Of a stretch of DNA of 64,000 bases, positions 40,965 to 49,900 are shown in pieces. A program made the position numbers and the translations under genes. Origin of the DNA: CAYRWR01 sp964428015. GTDB taxonomy: Bacteria; Spirochaetota; Brevinematia; Brevinematales; CAYRWR01. The stretch spans positions 1-64,000 of the forward strand of contig CAYRWR010000003.1 of assembly GCA_964428015.1 (NCBI GenBank). Reading direction: 5' to 3'. Under the pieces are notes generated by a model that saw nothing but the letters and a program-made list of their open reading frames with translations, was not told the DNA's origin and did no database searches. Numbering within the stretch: position 1 is the first letter of the stretch; every line of letters starts with the position of its first letter.

Positions 40965-43060
40965 CAGTGGCCAGCCGAGCCGGAGTGTTTCAGGGGTATC
41001 CAGATACGGAATTCAGTAAACTGACCCGGCACTGTTTCTAACTGAAGCTGACCGCGGTGTTCGTTGACGATTATATCATAGCTGATGGACAGTCCCAGGC
41101 CGGTACCCTCTCCCGCCGGTTTGGTGGTAAAGAAGGGGTCGAATACCTGCTGCTGGATCTCCACAGGAATACCGTTACCGTTATCCCTGATTACTATAGA
41201 GACTCCTTTATTCTCCAGGAAACTTTTAACTGAGACCCTGGGTTCAAAATCTCCTTTTAAAGTTTTCTTCTTGTCATATGCGGCATAGCAGGCGTTGTTG
41301 ACGATATTGAGGAAGGCCCGGCTGATATCCTGAGGAACTACGGTGACCTCTTTTACACCAGGGTCCAGGCTGACATCAAGGGTGATATTAAAATTACTGT
41401 CCTGGGCACGCATACCATGATAAGCCAGGCTAATGTATTCATCCAATATCTGATTAAGCTGGACAGTGCGGAACTCACCCGCTGTGCCCCGGGAATGCAG
41501 CAGCATGGACTGTATGATCCCGTCAGCTCTTTTACCATGCTGATGTATTTTCTCAATACTTTGTTCCAGATCGGAGATGAGATCATGGTCTTCTTCTTTC
41601 AAAGGCACTGGATCTCTTTGATTCAGGTTGTCTTTGAGTTCTTCCAGCAGTTCGATGGATACAGTGGCAAAATTATTGACGAAATTAAGAGGATTCTTGA
41701 TTTCGTGAGCAATACCGGCAGTTAAACCACCCAGACTGGCCAGCTTTTCCTGCTGAATGATCTGTTTCTGCATTCCTTTAAGCTGGGACAGTGTTTCTTC
41801 CAGCTCGTCATTGGCATGGGATAACTCATTAGTACGTTCATCCACCATCTTTTCCAGGTTCTGGCTGTATTCCCGCAGCTGGTCCTGGGTCTGACTGAAC
41901 CGGCTGTACAGGATCTTGCTGATGATGACCACCAGCCACAGCATCCCCCAGAACAGATTGACGGAGGAAAAGAACGCTGTAAAATTACTCAATAAATCCA
42001 GGAGGGAAAAAATGGAAAAAATCACATAGCCGGCAGTAAACAGCATGGCTTCCTGTGATTTATTTCTAATGAAAAGTACCAGAATCAGTGAAAGAGTAAT
42101 TGAGGTAATAGTGAGTATGAAGTAAAGGATCATAATGGTGATGCTGAACATATTGATATCAATAAGCATGAGGGCCAGATACAGGAAGGCGGCGGAAAGG
42201 TTGATTACCCATAGTTTTCTAATCCAGGAGGTACAAGGGGTCTGCAGAACCACCTCTGCGAAATAAAAAGATGCTGCAGGGATAAAAAACATGGTGACTA
42301 AAAAAACATTAAACACTATTTCCGGCGGAAGGATTAAGTAAATGAGATCAGTGCGCATCAGGGTAAAAATCCCCACCAGGATAGAAAACACCGCGAAGCC
42401 GAACACACTGGGTTCACGGTATCTCTGCATAAATATGATAAATGCGAGTATGCCCACAATGAGGAATAAAAGTGAAGCAGCAACAGGGATGATCTCCTTT
42501 AACAGCAGGTGACGGTTAAATTCATAGAAGGAACCCAGGTAGATACCGTTAAAATCGGAATAATTATATCCCAAGGGAAAATGCCAATAGATATATTCCC
42601 CGGGGTTGGTATCTTTGAGGTCAAAGACGTACCAGCTTAAATGTTTTCTATTGTTTTCAGGAGACATGATACTTTGTATAGTTTTTCCTCTGAAAAAGGT
42701 AAAGGTGTTGTCCATCCTGCCCAGGGTGAACAAGGCACAGTCTTTCCATTTATTCTCAGGTATTTTAAATCTGGTCCAGTAGCACTTCCCTGAAAGCACA
42801 TCTTTTCCGGAGGCATCCATAATAGCCCTATCCACATGAATGGGGCGCCATTTGTCATCCTGGTTGGTTTCCAATATCCATTGGGGTGTCATGTTTGCAT
42901 CCAGAGGAGATGTCCCTAAGCGATATTCAAGATAAGGTAAGATGTCAATAAAGTTTTTTTTGTTCATTTCAGGCCGGACAAAGGCAAAATACACTAGATC
43001 CGCGATAAGCAAAATGATAAACCCAATCAGCCCGATGAGATGTTTGGTTGATTTCGGCAT
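40964..43060 (-). CDS. membrane sensor histidine kinase with 7TM-type sensor
   Basis: 698 residues. One N-terminal helix (about 8-27), an extracytoplasmic domain (about 30-190), then about seven helices (195-395) as in 7TMR-DISM sensors. A coiled coil follows (ENLEKMVDERTNELSHANDELEETL). The kinase core has H452 in GGLTAGIAHEIKNPLNF and ATPase motifs IVIRDNGNGIP, FDPFFTTKPAGEGTGLGLSIS. It heads an operon with three receivers, one of them fused to a PP2C phosphatase. The extracytoplasmic part may bind a carbohydrate or other ligand, as in DISM families; that is inference. Confidence 0.92.
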   Translation of the reverse strand: MPKSTKHLIGLIGFIILLIADLVYFAFVRPEMNKKNFIDILPYLEYRLGTSPLDANMTPQWILETNQDDKWRPIHVDRAIMDASGKDVLSGKCYWTRFKIPENKWKDCALFTLGRMDNTFTFFRGKTIQSIMSPENNRKHLSWYVFDLKDTNPGEYIYWHFPLGYNYSDFNGIYLGSFYEFNRHLLLKEIIPVAASLLFLIVGILAFIIFMQRYREPSVFGFAVFSILVGIFTLMRTDLIYLILPPEIVFNVFLVTMFFIPAASFYFAEVVLQTPCTSWIRKLWVINLSAAFLYLALMLIDINMFSITIMILYFILTITSITLSLILVLFIRNKSQEAMLFTAGYVIFSIFSLLDLLSNFTAFFSSVNLFWGMLWLVVIISKILYSRFSQTQDQLREYSQNLEKMVDERTNELSHANDELEETLSQLKGMQKQIIQQEKLASLGGLTAGIAHEIKNPLNFVNNFATVSIELLEELKDNLNQRDPVPLKEEDHDLISDLEQSIEKIHQHGKRADGIIQSMLLHSRGTAGEFRTVQLNQILDEYISLAYHGMRAQDSNFNITLDVSLDPGVKEVTVVPQDISRAFLNIVNNACYAAYDKKKTLKGDFEPRVSVKSFLENKGVSIVIRDNGNGIPVEIQQQVFDPFFTTKPAGEGTGLGLSISYDIIVNEHRGQLQLETVPGQFTEFRIWIPLKHSGSAGH

Positions 43061-43140
43061 AGAACTACCTGACCCTGTTTTCTTCTATTATAAAATGTTT
43101 CTCAGATTTTTCCCAGAAAACAGGGCCATTTAGTAAGAAT

Positions 43141-43758
43141 TTAAAGATCGTCAGACTTGGGTTTGACTGGGTGGACTACATCGACGAACAGACTACTGTA
43201 ATCTTTTACCTTCCAGATACCTTTGTCGTTTTTTTTCAGGAGAATGGGACGGGGATTGTCAGCACCGGTACAGCTCACAAATATTTTAACTGTGTTTTCA
43301 CCCACCTGGGCGTAGGGATTGGCAGAAAAAAGGATAGTAGACATCCCTTCAGGGAGGGCATAACCCTGACTGTAGCTGGTCTCCTGAATATAGGAAAAAG
43401 GTATCCAGGGCATATCCCTGAGTCTGGAAATATAATACTTAAACCCGGGAGCGGTTTCGTAACCTTTGTACCCTCCGGTACTTTTTATCAGCTCGCTGTT
43501 ATCCAGAGTTACGGTAAGGCAATTTTTCCCCAGTTTCTCATTCTGAGTAAAGATGATCATGGACAGGATGAACATAGCTGCTCCGCCCTCGGGGGTATAG
43601 GCATGTTTCTCTCTTAATTCCAGAAATTCATCCATTGTGTCGGGGACCTTGGCGAAACTGGGGTCAGGATTACGGGGTGGCAGGGTGGTGTTCTGAACGG
43701 GATATACAGTCCCTGAAAGCACAGCCAGCAGCAGGCTGAAACTTAAAAAATATCTCAT
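43141..43758 (-). CDS. exported protein of unknown function
   Basis: 205 residues with a signal peptide (MRYFLSFSLLLAVLSGTVYP). The body has no family I recognise. It contains FSKVPDTMDEFL-like start text and a segment ATALPEG-like YALPEGMSTILFSANPYAQVGENTVKIFVSC, then a C-terminus RPILLKKNDKGIWKVKDYSSLFV, resembling exported domains that read out a scalar value. AAGGAG supports the ATG. Confidence 0.6.
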   Translation of the reverse strand: MRYFLSFSLLLAVLSGTVYPVQNTTLPPRNPDPSFAKVPDTMDEFLELREKHAYTPEGGAAMFILSMIIFTQNEKLGKNCLTVTLDNSELIKSTGGYKGYETAPGFKYYISRLRDMPWIPFSYIQETSYSQGYALPEGMSTILFSANPYAQVGENTVKIFVSCTGADNPRPILLKKNDKGIWKVKDYSSLFVDVVHPVKPKSDDL

Positions 43759-43794
43759 GTAGTACTCCTTAATCGATATAGTATAGTATCGGAA

Positions 43795-44514
43795 CTAATC
43801 CCGATTATTCCAGATTTCTGTCATATTATCGAGGAGCTTTTTCATTATTGTATTACTGTTTTTTACCAGTTCAGGGTGGGACTGCATTTCCGCGGAGGTC
43901 TGGATATAGGGACCGGCTTCCTTGAGTTCATCCGCGGCATTGGTGCAGATCTCATGAATACTGTGGGGGGTGCTTTCCAGGTGAAACTGCAATGCAACCA
44001 CTTTTTTACCCTTTTCATCCAGGAAAAACCCCTGATTGACAGTAGCTAAATTGGTGGCCAGGGGATGAGCCTGCTCGGGAATATCAAAAGTATCTCCATG
44101 CCAGTGGTATGGGGTAAAACGGGCAGGAAGCCCCTGGAATAAACGGGACTGGATAGCCTGCGGAGTGAGCTCTACTTCAAACCAGCCGATTTCTTTTTCC
44201 CGGTTCCTATAGACACGAGCTCCCAGTACATCAGCAATCAGTTGGGCACCCAGACAAATACCCAAAACAGGTATTCCGGCATTAATCACATTGATGAGGT
44301 ATTCCTTTTCTTCCCTCAGCCAAGGGTGGTGCTTGACATCCCCTACGCTCATGGGGCCGCCCATTACCACCAGCATGTCTATGCTTTGAGTAGAGGGCAT
44401 GATTTCCTCCAGATAAAGCGGTGTCTGAATTAATTCAAATCCTTTTTCCTCTGCCCACTGCTGTATATAAGCCGGACCTTCAAAACCGACATGTTCCAGA
44501 CAATGTATCTTCAT
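43795..44514 (-). CDS. class I glutamine amidotransferase-like protein
   Basis: 239 residues, a single GATase1 domain like the amidotransferase half of GMP synthase: MGGPMSVGD, nucleophile C87 in LGICLGAQLIADVLG, and H178/E180 in ALQFHLEST. Such stand-alone proteins often process gamma-glutamyl compounds or act as peptidases on them. It overlaps rsmG by 4 nt (ATGA), so it is translated from the same mRNA. Confidence 0.88.
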   Translation of the reverse strand: MKIHCLEHVGFEGPAYIQQWAEEKGFELIQTPLYLEEIMPSTQSIDMLVVMGGPMSVGDVKHHPWLREEKEYLINVINAGIPVLGICLGAQLIADVLGARVYRNREKEIGWFEVELTPQAIQSRLFQGLPARFTPYHWHGDTFDIPEQAHPLATNLATVNQGFFLDEKGKKVVALQFHLESTPHSIHEICTNAADELKEAGPYIQTSAEMQSHPELVKNSNTIMKKLLDNMTEIWNNRD

Positions 44515-45083
44515 TGCAGTTCCTCCTGAACCAGAGGGATATAGAGTATACTCCCCCTTTCCTTTATTTCCAGTGTGTATTCTGTGATTCCGCTGCGGTT
44601 TATCTCTTCCCTGGTCCTGGCACTGGTGCCTTCCAGCAGGAGCATTTCACTGGCCCGGGGGGTGTGTTCCTGCTGCCACTGCAGGATAAGCGGGAGCTCT
44701 GCAAAGGCCCGGCTGGTGATAACGCATTCCTCATCCAGGATAAAGTGCTGAGTTAAATTGACTACACGGGCATTGAGGCCCAGTAATGAAATCACCCATT
44801 CCAGGAAGGAAAGCTTCTTTTCTACCACGTCTGTTAAAATAAACTGCACATCAGGCATCTCTATGGCCAGAGGTATGGCTGGAAGACCGCCACCGCTCCC
44901 GATATCCACAACTATCCGGGGAGCCAGCTCCTTCAGGCGGGGCAGGAGAGATAAACTATCCTCAATGTGCACCTTCCATACATCAGGCTCGGTATTTCTG
45001 CCGATCAGATTGACTTTTCGGTTCCATTTCAGCAGTTCTTTGACATACTGCTGCATTTTTTTAGATGCTGTAGAATTTTCCAT
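44511..45083 (-). CDS. rsmG: 16S rRNA (guanine-N7) methyltransferase RsmG (GidB)
   Basis: 190 residues, normal for the family. RsmG methylates G527 of 16S rRNA using S-adenosylmethionine. The motif VVDIGSGGGLPAIPLAI binds the cofactor and LTDVVEKKLSFLEWV follows. KWNRKVNLIGR is the family N-terminal block. It is usually beside mnmG; here they are 23 kb apart. No Shine-Dalgarno site precedes the ATG. A good promoter ends six bases upstream. Confidence 0.93.
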   Translation of the reverse strand: MENSTASKKMQQYVKELLKWNRKVNLIGRNTEPDVWKVHIEDSLSLLPRLKELAPRIVVDIGSGGGLPAIPLAIEMPDVQFILTDVVEKKLSFLEWVISLLGLNARVVNLTQHFILDEECVITSRAFAELPLILQWQQEHTPRASEMLLLEGTSARTREEINRSGITEYTLEIKERGSILYIPLVQEELQ

Positions 45084-45088
45084 ATATG

Positions 45089-45116
45089 ATTATATCGTCT
45101 ATTTTTTATTTTTCAA
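45089..45116 (-). promoter_or_regulatory. rsmG promoter predicted to give a leaderless mRNA
   Basis: Read on the minus strand: TTGAAA (45111-45116), 16 bp, TATAAT (45089-45094). The ATG at 45083 begins six bases after the -10. The -35 lies 17 bp from the -35 of the divergent apbE promoter. Confidence 0.65.
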
Positions 45117-45133
45117 AGCTTTTCTTTTTCCCT

Positions 45134-45162
45134 TTGACGAAACCAGGCAGAGCCATTATAAT
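45134..45162 (+). promoter_or_regulatory. promoter of the apbE-like gene
   Basis: TTGACG (45134-45139), 17 bp, TATAAT (45157-45162). A leader of about 24 nt with GAAGGTG precedes the ATG at 45193. Confidence 0.75.
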
Positions 45163-45192
45163 ATGCGGGATTAAAAAAAAGAAGGTGTTTGT

Positions 45193-46188
45193 ATGAAAAA
45201 AATAGGGTTGCCCCTGCTGCTGTTTCTGTCTCTATTATCCTGCGCTACACAGCAAAAATATGTGTATGAACAGTATCTCATGAACACTATCTTTGAAATC
45301 ACGCTTTATTCAGCCAAATCACCGGACCAGGTAAAATCCATTGCCGATCAGGCTTTTGAAGAAATACGCCGCATAGAAAAAAAATACAGCTCCTGGACTC
45401 CGGGTACCCATATTTATCAGCTCAATCAGCAGAAAAAACTACTACTGGATGAGGAAGACAGCTTTATCCTTAAGGAATGCCTGGAAATGGCAGACCTCAG
45501 TGAAGGCAGTTTTGACGTGACTGTACTCCCCCTGATGGGAGTGTGGGGTTTCCGGGATAAAAATTATCACGTCCCCAGCCAGGCGGAGATTGACCAGGCT
45601 TTGCTCAAGGTAAATGTTCGAAAAAATCTAATAGTGGAAAATAACCAGGCTACCTTGCTACATGATGCCATGATAGATCTGGGCGGGATACTGAAAGGCT
45701 ATGCCGTGGATAAAGCTGTACAATTAATCCGTAAAAAAGGTATCTCTGCCGGGATTGTGAACGCGGGTGGTAATCTGCTGGCCTTTGGTGCTAAAACCGG
45801 CCAGACCTACTGGACCATTGGGATACGCCATCCCCGCCGGGAGGGAGACCTCTGGGCAGTTTATCAGATTGACCCCGATACTGCTATGGCTACCTCCGGT
45901 GACTACGAACGCTTTTTTATCCTGGACGGCAAACGATATGCCCATATCATGGACCCCGTGCTGGGCCGTCCTGTAGCTAATGATGTGATTTCTGTGTCTG
46001 TAGTACATCCCTCCGCTATGTATACTGACGGTTTGTCTACCACCTTGTTTGTCATGGGAATAAAGCGGGGATTGGCATTTGCGGAAAAAAATAAACTCCC
46101 GGTGCTTTTCATTTTTGAGAAAGATGGTAAAATGGGGTATACCAATTCCAGTTACTGGGAAAAAGAAAAAATGGAATTGATACCCTGA
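45193..46188 (+). CDS. apbE: FAD:protein FMN transferase (ApbE family) lipoprotein
   Basis: 331 residues with a lipobox LLSC (C17), so membrane-anchored. It transfers FMN from FAD to a Thr of partner proteins such as Nqr/Rnf subunits. Family blocks: MNTIFEITLYS, EIRRIEKKYSSWTPGTHIYQLN, IDLGGILKGYAVDKAV, NAGGNLLAFG, RYAHIMDPVLGRP and the metal-binding SAMYTDGLSTTLFVMG. No Nqr/Rnf gene is in the window. GAAGGTG sets the ATG. Confidence 0.93.
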   Translation: MKKIGLPLLLFLSLLSCATQQKYVYEQYLMNTIFEITLYSAKSPDQVKSIADQAFEEIRRIEKKYSSWTPGTHIYQLNQQKKLLLDEEDSFILKECLEMADLSEGSFDVTVLPLMGVWGFRDKNYHVPSQAEIDQALLKVNVRKNLIVENNQATLLHDAMIDLGGILKGYAVDKAVQLIRKKGISAGIVNAGGNLLAFGAKTGQTYWTIGIRHPRREGDLWAVYQIDPDTAMATSGDYERFFILDGKRYAHIMDPVLGRPVANDVISVSVVHPSAMYTDGLSTTLFVMGIKRGLAFAEKNKLPVLFIFEKDGKMGYTNSSYWEKEKMELIP

Positions 46189-46211
46189 ATAGTTGAAGGA
46201 GCGATTATACC

Positions 46212-46556
46212 ATGAATGAAGCCATACAGGAAAGAATCCGGGAAATCCGGAATATAGCTGAGCCGTTATTAAAAGTGTCCGGGATGGCAGTAGAATCCCT
46301 GATCGAAGCCAAACAAAGTGTGGGGGGAGATCTGTTTGTACTGTTCGTACTGACCACCAAAGAAAAAGTGGCTTGTATCTACATCGATTTCCGGTCCAAG
46401 ATCGTATACAAAGGTCGCTGCTATGATGAGGCGGTACTGGCCAATTTCCGCTATAGTATTGTCAAAGAAGAAGACAAAGCCATGACCGCCAATGATGAAA
46501 TGGCTCTGGACGATGTCATGTTTGCTCTGAAGGATAATTTTTTCAAGCGTCACTAG
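46212..46556 (+). CDS. small protein of unknown function
   Basis: 114 residues, soluble. AAGGAG precedes the ATG, 23 bp after apbE, so probably co-transcribed. The centre has strands (DLFVLFVLTTKEKVACIYIDFRSKIVY) between helices. Its end overlaps that of the convergent methyltransferase gene by 14 bp. No family recognised. Confidence 0.6.
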   Translation: MNEAIQERIREIRNIAEPLLKVSGMAVESLIEAKQSVGGDLFVLFVLTTKEKVACIYIDFRSKIVYKGRCYDEAVLANFRYSIVKEEDKAMTANDEMALDDVMFALKDNFFKRH

Positions 46557-47364
46557 TGGCTGAAAAGTAGAGTAGAGCCTGATAGAACACAATAGCAAAA
46601 CTATTGGCTACATTCAGTGAATTTTTTTTCCCTACCATGGGTATTTCCACAATCTGGTCGCATTCCTTCAATACACTTTCCGTAATACCGAATTCTTCAT
46701 TTCCAAAGATAAACACGCTGTCTTCAAATTCTGAGAAATTTTCCAGTGAGACTGCGTTTTCTACCGTCTCCAATGCTACGATTTTTCGCCCCAGTGAACG
46801 GTAATGTTCTAGGGCAGTCAGGGTGTCTTCAAAATAGGCCCATTCTACTTCGGGGATGGTACCCATGGCGGTACGTTCTATCTTCAGGGAGGGGGGGTGA
46901 GGGGTGATACCACACAGGGCCAGCTCCTGTACCCCCAGACAATCAGCTGAGCGGAAGACATTGCCTACATTGAAAGGAGAGCGTATATTATCCAGCAGGG
47001 CTGTAACCGGGAACCTGCGGGAGGGACGTCCATTGTCGATACGACGCACGGTGTAAAATTTTTCACTGATGGCTTCATTGATCAGTTCCAGTATTTCATG
47101 GTAACAAAAATTCAGGTCCTTTTCCAGCTCCCGGCCACGGCTGGTATCGAATATTGTGACATGGTACTGTTCTACTAATTCCAGGGTACGGGCCACTTTG
47201 GCATTTGTACGGTCCCTCTCCAGATATTCCAGATAGGTAAAGAGTTCTTTAGGGTCAGCCGGTTGGCCTTGTTTGAGGTCCTGCTCCAGGCCGCGGATAG
47301 TGGAAGCTATCTTATAGATCTTTTGCTTAATGTTGAGGGATATAAATTTGTTAAAGGCGATCAT
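46543..47364 (-). CDS. TrmH/SpoU-family RNA 2'-O-methyltransferase
   Basis: 273 residues. The C-terminal 160 residues are a SPOUT fold with all SpoU motifs: DNIRSPFNVGNVFRSADCLGV (motif 1), FIFGNEEFGI (motif 2) and VEIPMVGKKNSLNVANSFAIVFY (motif 3). An N-terminal helical extension of about 110 residues would be for RNA binding. It probably methylates tRNA or 23S rRNA; the exact site cannot be told. It begins in a TGATG overlap with holA. Confidence 0.9.
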   Translation of the reverse strand: MIAFNKFISLNIKQKIYKIASTIRGLEQDLKQGQPADPKELFTYLEYLERDRTNAKVARTLELVEQYHVTIFDTSRGRELEKDLNFCYHEILELINEAISEKFYTVRRIDNGRPSRRFPVTALLDNIRSPFNVGNVFRSADCLGVQELALCGITPHPPSLKIERTAMGTIPEVEWAYFEDTLTALEHYRSLGRKIVALETVENAVSLENFSEFEDSVFIFGNEEFGITESVLKECDQIVEIPMVGKKNSLNVANSFAIVFYQALLYFSATSDA

Positions 47365-48308
47365 CAGGCAGTCTTCCAGGAAAGGACGAAGGCCTCCAGT
47401 TCCAGCCAGGAGAATTCTTCCGGGGTGGTCTTGGAGATGACCTCCACTCTGGCTACCAGTTCCAATACCCGGCTCAGATAACGCATAGGGACCCGGGGAG
47501 CCATGCCTTTCAGTTTTTTAAATTCGAAGGGGCTGATGGAAAGGCGTCCATAGAGATCAGGATCATTAGGCTCGGCCAGTATAGCCCATAAAAGACGGCT
47601 GGTACGCAGCAGCATGTTGTTGATGCCGATCACGGATTCCCCTGCAAGGCGCAGGTCTTCCAGAGCGTTCAGTGATGCCTCCAGATCCCTATTAAAGAGC
47701 GAGTCAATCAGATCAAAAACGCTGAGATTATGAGCCCGGCTCAGATCTCTGCGTACCTCGGCATATCCCAGTTTTACACCTGGTGAGGCACCTTCCGCCA
47801 GCAGCCGGGTAAAGGCAGCTATCTGCTCCAGATCTGAATTGGACAACTGTATAATCAGGTCCAGGGCGCTGGAGTCAATTTCGATTTTCCGGGCGGCCAG
47901 TTCTTCCCGGATGTAGGCAGTCAGGCTTTCAGTCTTGTAGATTTTTTTAAATTCTTTAACCTCAATTGCTTTATTATCTTTAACCTTTTTTTCCAGTGCC
48001 GCGGGAAGTTTTTCCCAGTCCACTATCAGGGTGGTGTCAGGGTTGAGCTGATCCAGGTAGTTTTCCAGTGTTTTTTTAAAGGTATCTTTTTTAGATTTGT
48101 CTTTTATAGCTTCTACCCTTTTTACCAGCACAACATTGGCAGTGCCAAAGAGCGTATTCTGATAACATTGGTCAAACAGGACTTCGATATCTGTATCTTC
48201 AGGGTAATAGGTAGTCACATCAGCAGGATCAATACCCTGGATCAATTTTGCCAGATACTGTTCCTTGAAAGTCTGATTAGGGCCGGTTAGTAAGTAGACT
48301 GCTTTCAT
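47364..48308 (-). CDS. holA: DNA polymerase III subunit delta (HolA)
   Basis: 314 residues, the clamp-loader subunit that opens the beta clamp. Family blocks: VYLLTGPNQTFKEQYLAKLI, NTLFGTANVVLVKRVEAI, LQLS-like LIIQLSNSDLEQIAAFTRLLAEG and VFDLIDSLFNRDLEASLNALEDL. GGAG upstream places the start at 48308, inside the 3' end of the lptE-like gene (32 bp overlap). The longer frame to 48329 is not needed. The order lptE-holA is the common one in diderm bacteria. Confidence 0.88.
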   Translation of the reverse strand: MKAVYLLTGPNQTFKEQYLAKLIQGIDPADVTTYYPEDTDIEVLFDQCYQNTLFGTANVVLVKRVEAIKDKSKKDTFKKTLENYLDQLNPDTTLIVDWEKLPAALEKKVKDNKAIEVKEFKKIYKTESLTAYIREELAARKIEIDSSALDLIIQLSNSDLEQIAAFTRLLAEGASPGVKLGYAEVRRDLSRAHNLSVFDLIDSLFNRDLEASLNALEDLRLAGESVIGINNMLLRTSRLLWAILAEPNDPDLYGRLSISPFEFKKLKGMAPRVPMRYLSRVLELVARVEVISKTTPEEFSWLELEAFVLSWKTA

Positions 48309-49005
48309 TTGTGTACTCCAGAACATCAAATTCCTGACCTTTTACTTCACCGTAGGTCTGCTGCCAGCCGTAGACCACAGCTTCGGCCAGGTGCTGTGCG
48401 CCTCTGTCCAATAAAATAGGCACCACTTCATTAGAGGTAAACCTGTTGGTATCAATGACCAGCAGCCGTTCAGTGATCACTCTTGGCTCTAAAAAACGGG
48501 GTTCCTGACCCTTTACGATCTGGACATTGACCTGCAGGATAAAGGAATAAAAGAGTGCGTCAGTGAGATTCGTCATATTTTCTGCCCGGCTGATATCGAA
48601 ATTCCTGATTTCTCCGTTTACTATAGCCTGGGCATAGGAAATGCGGTTTACCATGCGCAGACCGTAGTCCTGGAGCCGGAGCTGGAGCCGTTCGTCCAGT
48701 TCTTTTTGCAGATACTGAAGTCCAACCGGCGCGGAAAACAGAGTGACATAGACTCTATCCAGATCAGGGGGCAAGCCTGCAGTCTGGCCCTTGATGTTGA
48801 CTCCCTGAGCGGGGTTGTTGTAAAGAACAGCATCATCTTCGGGGAGACGAATGGCGCCTGGCATAACCGGCAATCGGGGTGTAATATCGTCCAGCGGCAG
48901 AATTTTAACTGTACTATCTTCCCGCAGGACCCAGGCATAGTCATTTTGACAGGCAGTAGACAGGAAGAAAACCAGCAGGGCAAGAGTAGTACATAAAAAT
49001 TTCAT
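48277..49005 (-). CDS. LptE-like outer-membrane lipoprotein (LPS assembly)
   Basis: 242 residues with a lipobox STAC after a signal peptide starting at the ATG at 49005. The body has strand-helix elements typical of LptE: YLQKELDERLQLRLQDYGL and later AQHLAEAVVYGWQQ. LptE plugs the LptD beta barrel that inserts lipopolysaccharide. Sequence conservation of LptE is low, so the call depends mainly on the lipobox and the position directly before holA. It has no Shine-Dalgarno site and a -10 element seven bases upstream. Confidence 0.6.
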   Translation of the reverse strand: MKFLCTTLALLVFFLSTACQNDYAWVLREDSTVKILPLDDITPRLPVMPGAIRLPEDDAVLYNNPAQGVNIKGQTAGLPPDLDRVYVTLFSAPVGLQYLQKELDERLQLRLQDYGLRMVNRISYAQAIVNGEIRNFDISRAENMTNLTDALFYSFILQVNVQIVKGQEPRFLEPRVITERLLVIDTNRFTSNEVVPILLDRGAQHLAEAVVYGWQQTYGEVKGQEFDVLEYTNESSLLTNRP

Positions 49006-49011
49006 AGTACT

Positions 49012-49040
49012 ATTATAGCCTGAACAGGCCGAATTCACAA
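49012..49040 (-). promoter_or_regulatory. promoter predicted to give a leaderless mRNA
   Basis: Read on the minus strand: TTGTGA (49035-49040), 17 bp, TATAAT (49012-49017). The A of the ATG at 49005 is seven bases after the -10, the expected start site. It should drive lptE-like, holA and the TrmH gene. Confidence 0.65.
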
Positions 49041-49073
49041 TTCTGACTTAAATGACCATGCGTTGATTTTGTT

Positions 49074-49877
49074 TTACTCATAAAAGCAGACTTGAGAGAA
49101 ATGAAAATCCTGATACTCTTTATGTTCAGGATTATCACCCTGCAGAAGGAAATCCAAACAGTGTACAGTGTAATTCTGGAATTCCAGCAAAGAATCAATC
49201 AATCTGACCTGCTGTCCCGGTATCGTTTTAAAAAGGTCGCTAAGGCGGACTTTTTCCAGAAACCTGTCCAGCCGTTTACGGATATTATAAAAATAATCTT
49301 CGATATTTACATAAGGTTGATGACCAGGTTGTTTTGAGTCATCCAGCAGACTGAAAAGTAAGGCAGCAGGGTCAGGGGCAGATCTTTGACGGGCCTGGCT
49401 GAAGTAGTCCGGGAATCCAGCCGGGATGAGAATCCATTTATCCAGAAAGATCAGTATTTTCAGAAGCAGGCTTTTATATCCAAGCCCGGATTGTGCCAAA
49501 GTCCTTGAGGGGAGTGAACCTACCAGGTCTTCCACTTCCCACAGCAGGAAATTGAGGTGTCCCAAAAGGGTTTCCAGAGAGCGGCCGCCCACTCCTGCCA
49601 TGGCCGGTAGAGTGCGGGAAGAAGGAAGGGGTGCGCTGGGGGCTCTAAATGACCGGCTGGCCTGCAGACATTTATCATATTCCCCACGGGTTTTAGGGTC
49701 GACTAGAATGGTGTAGGCATTATGGAGGAGGATAAAGCTGGTTTGGGATTCAGCTGAATTTTGGTTTTTGTCGGGGTGGTGTATCAGGGCCATCTTTCGG
49801 AAGGCATGTTTGATCTCATCCTGGGAAGCGTTTTCTCCAATTCCCAGGAGGTCATAATAACTGGTCCATTTATTCAT
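49074..49877 (-). CDS. DnaJ-domain protein
   Basis: 267 residues. Residues 1-72 are a J domain with the HPD motif (H34-P35-D36 in ALIHHPDKNQ) that stimulates a partner Hsp70. There is no Gly/Phe-rich or zinc-finger domain, so it is a specialised co-chaperone. The remaining 195 residues are helical and unassigned. The Hsp70 partner could be DnaK or the unusual Hsp70 at 18291; this cannot be told here. AAGGGAG precedes the ATG. Confidence 0.88.
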   Translation of the reverse strand: MNKWTSYYDLLGIGENASQDEIKHAFRKMALIHHPDKNQNSAESQTSFILLHNAYTILVDPKTRGEYDKCLQASRSFRAPSAPLPSSRTLPAMAGVGGRSLETLLGHLNFLLWEVEDLVGSLPSRTLAQSGLGYKSLLLKILIFLDKWILIPAGFPDYFSQARQRSAPDPAALLFSLLDDSKQPGHQPYVNIEDYFYNIRKRLDRFLEKVRLSDLFKTIPGQQVRLIDSLLEFQNYTVHCLDFLLQGDNPEHKEYQDFHFSQVCFYE

Positions 49878-49900
49878 AATGACTCCCTTATGGAATACAC

